A stretch of DNA of 26,761 bases from NCBI GenBank assembly GCA_011763485.2, contig JAANSK020104462.1, forward strand, positions 1 to 26,761. Direction: 5' to 3'. Source of the DNA: Isoetes engelmannii (lineage: Eukaryota > Streptophyta > Lycopodiopsida > Isoetales > Isoetaceae). The notes under the pieces are model-generated. The model was not told the origin of the DNA, did not search any database, and saw nothing but the letters and a program-made list of their open reading frames with translations. Below are positions 20,174 to 26,761 of this stretch, one piece after another; position 1 is the first letter of the stretch, and each line of letters begins with the position of its first letter. The translations under genes were made by a program, and so were the position numbers.

Positions 20174-20930
20174 CTATAGTATCTCTTTGTAGACGACATT
20201 CGAAATGAACCTCCTATGGTTCTTGAGCAGTGCTCCTTATCTTGAGGTATCTTCTATATATACCTTCACTATGTGTTGTGCGGTGCACCTTGATAATGCG
20301 ACGTAGAGCTGGTCATGGGCGAAGACTGGCGTTGAGAGGTAGATGCCAACGTAAGTCATGGACTGGTCTTGGGATTTTTTTATGGTCACAAGAATGCAAG
20401 ATGCAATGGGCCTTTGCGTAAAGGGATTATGTCACGTCTAATGGCTCAAGGATTATCCTTGGTATGAGGACACTTGTTCCTTTTGCACGTGCTTGTGATG
20501 TTGCATCTATGATTTGGTGGTGTGTTTTGATGACATGGAGGCGGATGTCATCGCATAGTCAGACTTTGAGTTCATGTTCCTGAGTAGCATGATGGTGGCA
20601 TCGTCTTTGATGTGCAGTTCATGTGGGGCATGACGGATAAGTTCAGGTAGTTGATGAACTCAATTGGGAAGTCCTGTGTACCATCTTCGCCTTCTGCTAT
20701 GATGGTGTCTACGCTCGTGTACATATGAAATTGTCCTTGTAACCTCTGAAGAACCTTGTTGTTGAGCGTGTCTTTGTTCTCCGACATCAAAATGGTCTTT
20801 TCATACAAGCGGTGGACATCACCCTCTGTTGTTTCCTTGCCGAAGATGTTGTCAATCAAGTAATCTTCCATGAGTCGCTCTTCTGGTATCTCAACCAAGT
20901 CGCTGGCTCATTGTGATAAGATTGAGGAAA
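20174..20930 (-). pseudogene. Helitron Pif1-type helicase, C-terminal remnant
   Basis: Minus-strand pieces in family order: ILMSENKDTLNNKVLQRLQG, then DFPIEFINYLNLSVMPHMNC, ATIMLLRNMNSK, an IRLHV...GTSVLIPRIILEP block, TIKKSQDQSMTYVGIYLSTP, VFAHDQLYVALSRC, and the last residues FISNVVYKEIL before a TAG at 20174-20176. These are the hallmarks of the Helitron Rep-Hel helicase C-terminus (cf. TINKSQGQ, GQLYVALSRV, NVVYKEVL). The pieces lie in different frames, with breaks between about 20410 and 20570 and again before 20240. The Rep domain and helicase motifs I-III are absent, and K replaces N in TINKSQG. No 3' hairpin or CTRR terminus was placed with confidence. Confidence 0.85.
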
Positions 20931-21116
20931 GCTAGACTTTTGAAAGACATTATTCAATGCTTAAATAGAAGAACTGAGCCAACTATGGATAATATGGGCT
21001 TTACCCAAGACAATTTGATATAGTACATGTACTTATCCGCCCAAACAAATCCACCTCCAAAAGACTATCGGCGAAGCTACAGTACTGGCTTCTAGAAACA
21101 TGCTTTTGGTTCTAAT

Positions 21117-21412
21117 CAATTTTGTGTAGTACCATACTTAACGTACTCCGTATGTTTTTTGACGTACTCGGAGATTTTCAACGTACCTAAAATTTTTCAA
21201 GTACGTTAAAAGTTCAGAGGTACGGTACGTACCATACCTCATAAAAACGTATCATGCCTCAAAAAAACGTTCCGTACCTCATAAAAAACGTAAAGTACTT
21301 CATAAAAAAACGTACCGTACCTCAAAAAAATTTCAAAAAAGAACAAAATTTTCTTACACATAACTGTACCGTACGTACAATCCGGTATGGTTAAGTACTA
21401 CAAAGGTACCGT
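21117..21412. repeat. GTAC-rich fold-back/tandem repeat
   Basis: The right half (21227-21330) has about five degenerate head-to-tail units of 20-24 bases, consensus near ACGTACCGTACCTCATAAAA. The left half (21145-21230) has the same unit inverted (TTTTCAACGTACC, GAGGTACGGTACGT). They meet in a 24-base palindrome at 21217-21240 with one mismatch between arms. The outer edges share TGTAGTAC in inverted orientation. Not coding. It could be a MITE-like foldback element or a satellite seed. Confidence 0.7.
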
Positions 21413-21420
21413 ATGCGTAC

Positions 21421-23019
21421 GGAACCTACATTGGCTGCTACACCAGCCTTTATCAAAGGAATGTCAACTGGCTTTAAGATAAGAACGGTTTCTGATTCAG
21501 GATATGTGGATTGGTGTTTTCTTTTGTTAGATAGTTGCTTGATTGATCCTTTGAAGGGATCTATGTCTTTAATATTTGAGACGCACTCCTCTGGAAAATC
21601 AGTCGCTATCCTCTCTCTTATCTAATCGCTTCTTCGGGAAAAGCTGGTCGCCCAGTTTGCCTTGGCCGCTGACAAAGATGTGTCGTTGCATTCAATTGGC
21701 CACTATTTGTTACAAGCTATTTGCTGATCCTTCATAAATATTTGGTCAAGCCTTTTGTTCTTATAACTGGTTGATGTTGTAACATTTAGTTTTCCCTTTT
21801 CAAGTATGGTTGCATCCTTCAAAAATGACTGTTGCCCCTTTCTAAAATGTAAAAGACCTTTTAAAATAGCGGTGCCTTTCTAAATAGTCAGTGGTCCCTT
21901 TTTTGAGTTGCCCGAACGGGAACCCTAGGGCTGGAGGGGAGAAAAATAGAATATCCCTAGAATGTGCCAAATGAAAGGACCAGATTACATAAAGAGATCG
22001 AACAGACGAATCAGATCAAGAAAGGCCGAGAAACAATAGATAAAGCCGTGAAAGCCATGGAATAGTACCAGTTCGATTGGAAGGAGACGTGCTTGCAAAC
22101 GAAAGTGAATGAAAATTTCAAGTGACCATCTCACGCAACCACATGCCAGACAGAGTAGATTGCTTCGTCCTGCTTCGGCATCTGATTCATGCTCCGTTCA
22201 AAGGAATTTGATTGCCTCTTCACTTGTTATCTGTCTACTCCGCCTACCCTTTATATTGTTACTACTTGCCCTTGTCTTCTAAGCTCAAAACTGCCCTGTG
22301 ATAATGCCTCTGGAATGTTTATACCGTGGAGCAACTGGAAGTGTAGATCGGCATTCTCTTGGGTTTCATGAGGCTTCCATCATTTGTTCACCTCTTTATT
22401 TTGGTTTTGTTCAAGCTTCCAGCAAGAACATTTGGTATGTTGTGACACAGCCTTAAGGTTTTGCGGTGCTTCTCTGTATCTTGTTAGGTGATGAGCAGGG
22501 CTTTCTGTTTCTTTTGAATCTCCTCTCAGAGTTCCACTTGCTTTCAAATCCTCTTTTTGCTGCTTTCGTCGTCAATATGAAGCTTTAGATTTAGGAGAAA
22601 AGCCTTCCATCTCAGGTCCTTTAAAATTTCATGTCCTTCTATCTTATATGTCACTTGAAGGATTAGAAAGGGATCTTCCTTGTTCAAGTGAGGGACATTC
22701 ACTTTGAGAATGTTTGATAAGGGAAGGACTAATGCGCTTTTCAAAAGGCGATCAATGATCAACTTTTATTGGTTTTTTTCCAACAGATATGATCAAGCAC
22801 GGGGGAGTGGTCCATGGTAAAATGCTATAGAAACAAGGCAAAATTATGTAAATATGTATTACCCATGATTGCATAATAAAATAAAGGCAATGGATGATAA
22901 CATATATTAAAGAGAACCTCTTATTAGTATACCATTTATATAGAAAAAGGAAGACCATTGATATCATATTAGAAGGGGTCGGGCGTGACAATAACAAAGG
23001 GAAGCATAAAGGGAAAAAA
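21421..23019. other. Intergenic DNA, nothing recognised
   Basis: About 1.6 kb without a supportable gene. Short open frames on both strands match no family that I know. A run of imperfect CCTTTTnAAAATG-type phrases lies at 21797-21910. Confidence 0.5.
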
Positions 23020-23239
23020 ATGTTTAAAGCGTATCTGATACTGTAAGATTGTGGAAGGTTGTGGGTATGTATTTGTATGGTAAACCGTATTTGGGTTGAG
23101 GTGGAAATGGGGATTTAGTTCTGGCAGTGGTCGAGGGGCCATTTTGTGTAATTTTTAGGGTTCGAGGAGCGTGAAGGTAAAAGGACGGACAGGTGTTAGG
23201 GGAGATCTTCCACGTTTCTTTGCTGCCGATTTTGCAGGC

Positions 23240-23271
23240 ATGGATGAGCTTCAAATCCGGGCGTTCTTCAG
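23240..23271 (+). CDS. Candidate first exon of the HUH gene
   Basis: The ATG at 23240 opens MDELQIRAFF and runs to a GTTAGT donor after CAG. An acceptor after a pyrimidine-rich tract (TTTCAG, ending 23425) would remove a 154-base intron and join in the frame of the HUH motifs (phase 2, giving SCVLDSALKFGYLL). The main open stretch otherwise lacks an ATG before the conserved region. This is inferred from frame and splice signals only. Confidence 0.5.
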
Positions 23272-24482
23272 GTTAGTGTCTTGAGGATTTGGGGAATTCC
23301 ATTGCAGCAGTGTGTGATGTGTTTAATTTTGTCTCAATCAATGGAATAGTTGTTCATTCTTCCGGTTTTCAGCCTGCAGCCGCGAGCTGTGTGTTAAGTT
23401 TTCCTTTCCCTTGTCGAAGTTTCAGTTGTGTTTTGGATTCGGCATTAAAATTTGGTTATTTGCTTGCTGGAAGTTTGCTGAAAAGAAAAGCTAGAAAAGC
23501 TAAGCAAAACACGGTCTTCAGTCTGTCCGCAGGCTCCATAGATGAACTGGTCGATGTTGGAGGAAGATCTAGGAGCTCTGGTAATCCTAGAGCAGATCGG
23601 AAAGCTATAGAGGAAGGTTGCGGTTTTCTTGATGTTAGTGTAATGCTGGGGTATGCTGGAATGGATGTTCCTAAATATTTTTTCAACCGTCTTGTTGATT
23701 TTTGCAAGGCAGAGACGGCCTCCGGTGCTGTGGCGTTGGAGAGAGGGTCTGAGATGGACCATCTCCATTGCCAGGCAGTGTTTAGGACTGCTTCAATTAA
23801 GAGGTGGTTTGATTGGGGCACTAAAAAGCCTGCTGGTGTTCTGCTCATATGCAAAGCGCTTAAGAACTCGAAGCTACATTGCTTCGAGGGTATATTGGGG
23901 TACTGCATGAAGGACAATGGGAGAGTGCATTACAAAGTTTGTTTGCACAATGTCACTGAGCGTCAGATTGAGATTGGTAAAGATTTGTATGTGATGCATG
24001 GTGCAGGTGATATAAAGAACCTTGTTGTTCTAGACAACAGGAACCTTCTTCACAGAGTTGGGCACTACGTGAACTATCATGGTAGGAAATATGTGACGAC
24101 TAGTCTGGTTTATATTGTGTGACGTATGTTGCGCACAGGAAAGTTTGTTCTCTCCAGCCAATGGATCCTGCCTACGAACACAACATTTATTTCTGAACAT
24201 AGAGTGAAGGCTGCGTGGAGGATTACATTGAATCCTAAGCAAGCCATGCCCAGTGACGTGAGGTGCATTATGTGTTGGCATCCCTGCTGGAATGCTGCCT
24301 GTGGAAAGGGTAGGGAAGTCACGAAGACGCTGGATGATGTCCCCTGTGAAGGAGATGACGATGCACATTTCGTGGACGTGGAAGACGCAGAATACCGACC
24401 TGAAATGCAGGTGGATAGGAGTGCTCCTGGAGATGATTTCATTCCTTTGGATTTCCCAGATTACACAATGGCGGTGGACTAG
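23240..24482 (+). CDS. HUH (Rep-type) endonuclease gene, Replitron-like, probably from a DNA transposon
   Basis: Seen: a mostly open plus-strand gene with the two core motifs of HUH endonucleases. Motif II is HLHCQ at 23760-23774 (two metal-binding His with one hydrophobic between). Motif III is YCMKD at 23901-23915 (the likely catalytic Tyr, with Lys/Asp three and four residues on). A strand before motif II (GFLDVSVMLGY) could be motif I. ALERGSEMDHLHCQAVF has the E-x-G-x-x-HLH layout of Rep proteins. After motif III come VHYKVCLHNVTERQIEIGKD, a Cys cluster (C-x2-C-x3-C-x4-C, 24264-24302) and an acidic tail. No helicase domain, so it is not Helitron Rep-Hel. Known: HUH enzymes nick and join single-stranded DNA. 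Inferred: kin to the eukaryotic HUH transposons called Replitrons. Likely start: a short exon 23240-23271 joined to 23426. The frame appears interrupted about once. No capsid gene is nearby. Confidence 0.72.
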
Positions 24483-24758
24483 TGTTTAGTTTGATTCTCG
24501 TGTTTTTGTATTTGTCAGTTGCAGTTTTGATTACTGTTTGGCTGTTGCTAATGAAAAGTTTTTAATGATGTGCATGTGACGTATACATAGTGTACTTGGA
24601 AAATGAAAAAAGAAGCCTTTGAAGAAGAAGGGAATGTTTTGCATGTTGTCTTTACATAGGATACTTGAAAAAGGGGGAAAAAGGACTTGCATACCATCTG
24701 TATATATGTGACTGTGGATAGCATCCGCTTGTGTGCATGCTTGCATGGGAATAGCCCC
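24483..24758. other. 3' flank of the HUH gene with an imperfect direct repeat
   Basis: Two imperfect 35-40-base copies lie at about 24563-24603 and 24638-24678. Both carry ATGT...TACATAG followed by a TACTTGRAAA phrase and an A/G-rich run. They may belong to the element's 3' end. No gene seen. Confidence 0.5.
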
Positions 24759-24830
24759 CCGGCTTTAGGTCGTGGAGGAGTATATTGGAATCCGCACAGG
24801 TGGGAGGGGGTTCGAATCCCCCTGCTCCTT
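24759..24830 (+). repeat. tRNA-like Pol III module (box A/box B), SINE-type or tRNA relic
   Basis: Box B GGTTCGAATCC (24809-24819) sits in a perfect 5-bp T-arm (GGGGG TTCGAAT CCCCC). A box-A-like TAGGTCGTGGAG lies 43 bases upstream, the spacing found in real tRNAs. The acceptor and anticodon stems do not pair, so it is not a working tRNA. It is more likely the head of a SINE or a degenerate tRNA. SINE tail and target duplications were not found. Confidence 0.55.
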
Positions 24831-26019
24831 TTCCTTTCGTGCTCTGATGTTTTATAGGGTGGAGGGCGTGACCAAGTGGCAGATGTTCATTTACTTTAGT
24901 GCATGCTGAATTGACTTGGAGGTTGACTGAATCATTGACTTCACAACCTTTGGGGAGAATCATAGGCTTACGTGGAAATTGGGGTTTGACCCCATCTCAA
25001 TCTGGGCGGACGGCCCAGGTTCCACTGGAGGGAATCTTTTTTAGAATATCCTGGCCATCAATGGCCAGGATTTAGCGATAATATGGATTTAGCGATAAAT
25101 GGTTTTGCTAAAAAATGATATTGAACGATGATAAACTAATAGTTACAAAAATATATGACCCGATTAGATACAAACTAAAAAACTCAAATATACACAAACT
25201 ACTTTCGAGAATATATCCAATGTGGATACAATGGACATCCAAAATTGTTCGCTCATAAAAGAATACCTATGAAGAACCATATGAGAATTAGAATTTTCTA
25301 AATAAGATAAAAAGAGCATGAAGCTAAGATCTTTTTACAACTACCTTTAATTGATTGAAAGATTTTTTGAAGTTAATCCTCCTCCCATGATCTCTTGGAG
25401 TCTCTGGATAACCCTTAAAAGATCAATCAAAAAAAAAGGAAAGGGATCAATTATATTAAACAAGGTGTTGTCACACAGTGGGTTGCAATCATGAACTGTG
25501 CCCTTTTGATACTTACTTGCTGCCAGCAAAGTCCACAGGAATCTGCAGCGTGGGAAACTTATAGTGGAACTTGTACATATACTTGATCCAAAGAATACAT
25601 CATCTTATCTTCTCCTAGCAAACATACATATCCTTGTTGAATACAAAGACTAGATGGAAGGGTTAGACAACATTGTTTTTTATTGAACATGTTTTATGTT
25701 CACATTAGGATCTTCTTATATAAGTTGGCATTTATAGAATCAACTCTAAATGAGGCTAGAATAGAGTTGTTGATCTAGAGCTTATTTGACTATCAATATC
25801 TTGCTTGCAGCTTAATGGGGTGAATATTGTTCTTCTTTTCCTATCTTATTTTGGTATGCTAGATTCAAGCTGGACTGATACTCCTCAATGCAGAGATAAA
25901 GTTTGTATGTACTGTATGCAATGGTTGTGTACGTATTAGAAACGTTGCCTATATAGTTACAACAAGAGTTACACCAATTAAAGGAATTTAGGAGGCGCCA
26001 TCATTATGTAAACTTAAAT
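24831..26019. other. AT-rich intergenic DNA, nothing recognised
   Basis: No open frame with family resemblance. The stretch 25050-25350 is very AT-rich. A short duplicated phrase (ATTTAGCGATAA) occurs at about 25070 and 25087. Confidence 0.5.
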
Positions 26020-26090
26020 AGAATAGAATAGAATAAAGTTTTTATCGTCCTCGGAGGCCAATTGGCCTATGGGACCTGTACAAGTCAAAC
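26020..26090 (-). repeat. Possible LINE 3' end, minus strand
   Basis: The minus strand reads GGTCCCATAGGCCAATTGGCC and then runs into repeated TTCTA units (26017-26037). The layout (a GGTCYCATAGRCC motif, a second related motif, then a short tandem tail) is like the LINE-like tails elsewhere in the window but is not the same sequence. Sequence to about 26470 may be its body. Confidence 0.4.
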
Positions 26091-26684
26091 AACAAGCGTA
26101 TTACGGCCCGGATGAAAAAACCCACTTGGGGAAAAACCGTGGCAGCAATGCGCTTGCTGGTATACAAAACAACTGGAGACCTTCACAAGGAAGTGGGACA
26201 GAGTCGATGGCGTTCGTCAAGAATCTCCTGGAGATATGACCCAAGAGTTCCTACCGCTTCAGTGCTGAGCAGGAGATGGAGTGGCTACCCAGGTATCACT
26301 AACTACGGATGTCGTGCTCGAATCTGTTCATACGAGGGTAGCTTTGTAGAGCATGGCACTCGTCCTCAAGGACCCCTTGGTGGCAGCACTGACAAGTGCT
26401 ATCCTCACCCAGTTTCAATGCGGAGGTGGTGTCCTCCCGTTCAGATGGTTAGGCTAGTTATCAGCTAGGACAGTTTTACCAGGTCATTCATGTTACAATT
26501 GAATAATATGCTTTAGGAAAAGTTGGCAGCATATGTCCTTTCTCATTTTCCCAATGTATCTTCAAGCGATCACAATATAGGTGCTCTAGCAAAAGTCTTT
26601 AATTATTACAGAAATGAATCTTTTATTGATATTTTTGTGGGACTGTCTTCTCAGGTTTATATGACGGCCAATTTCACATGTATT
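26091..26684. other. Unassigned, possibly repeat body
   Basis: Less AT-rich up to about 26470, with a 118-codon plus-strand open frame that has no recognisable family and looks incidental. AT-rich beyond that. Confidence 0.4.
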
Positions 26685-26685
26685 C

Positions 26686-26732
<47 letters not shown>

Positions 26733-26761
26733 TGTATGTATGTATGTATGTATGTATGTAT
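26685..26761. repeat. Microsatellite (TA)n then (ATGT)n
   Basis: About ten TA units pass into at least fourteen ATGT units and reach the window's right edge, so the full length is unknown. Confidence 0.95.

Noticed and set aside
20230-20421. 63-codon plus-strand open frame
   Set aside because: It is antisense to the Helitron helicase remnant, whose motifs are unmistakable on the other strand.
23456-23917. 153-codon minus-strand open frame
   Set aside because: It is antisense to the HUH gene. The conserved HLHCQ and YCMKD motifs are on the plus strand.
24759-24830. A functional tRNA gene
   Set aside because: The T-arm and box spacing are good, but acceptor and anticodon stems do not form and no convincing anticodon can be assigned.
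26112-26468. 118-codon plus-strand open frame as a gene
   Set aside because: No recognisable domain, odd composition, and it overlaps a likely repeat body.
1-26761. CRISPR arrays, bacterial operons, rRNA genes
   Set aside because: None seen. The short tandem repeats present are microsatellite or fold-back type, and the spliced gene shows this is eukaryotic nuclear DNA.

Overview
This is a TE-rich nuclear window from a land plant. One spliced host gene fills most of it. On the minus strand I can follow 19 exons from an ATG at 19314 down to 1935, all with GT-AG introns and consistent phase, giving 1558 codons before the gene runs off the left edge. From memory, the protein matches the large plant family annotated as 'zinc finger FYVE domain protein' (Arabidopsis At2g25730, distantly like ZFYVE26/spastizin). 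Introns of 2.1, 4.3 and 4.2 kb, a further one of at least 1.9 kb, and the types of repeats present suggest a fern, gymnosperm or lycophyte rather than a compact angiosperm. The lineage call is inference only.

Layout. 1-1934: intron 19, holding the start of a Copia element (LTR, primer-binding site and gag start, minus strand) and an older Copia gag scrap on the plus strand. 1935-2022: exon 19. 2023-6219: intron 18, holding a decayed Copia element whose left LTR carries a LINE-like insertion. 6220-8829: exons 18 to 11. 8830-13147: intron 10, with a non-LTR retrotransposon remnant (8975-10681) and a second decayed Copia of the same family (10682 to about 12560). 13148-13271: exon 10. 13272-15352: intron 9, with plus-strand copies of the same LINE-like tail. 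15353-19314: exons 9 to 1. The introns have grown by retroelement insertion while the coding phase stayed intact.

Right of the gene the window is intergenic and built of rolling-circle and other mobile DNA: the C-terminal part of a Helitron Pif1-type helicase (minus, 20174-20930), a GTAC-rich fold-back repeat (21117-21412), a compact plus-strand gene for an HUH/Rep-type endonuclease (23240-24482), a tRNA-like box A/box B module (24759-24830), AT-rich unassigned DNA, a possible LINE 3' end (26020-26090) and a TA/ATGT microsatellite at the right edge.

The most interesting item is the HUH endonuclease gene. It has an HLHxQ metal-binding motif and a YCMKD tyrosine motif but no visible helicase domain. 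It is not Helitron Rep-Hel and resembles the group of HUH-encoding eukaryotic transposons called Replitrons. Its termini and mobility are not established here.
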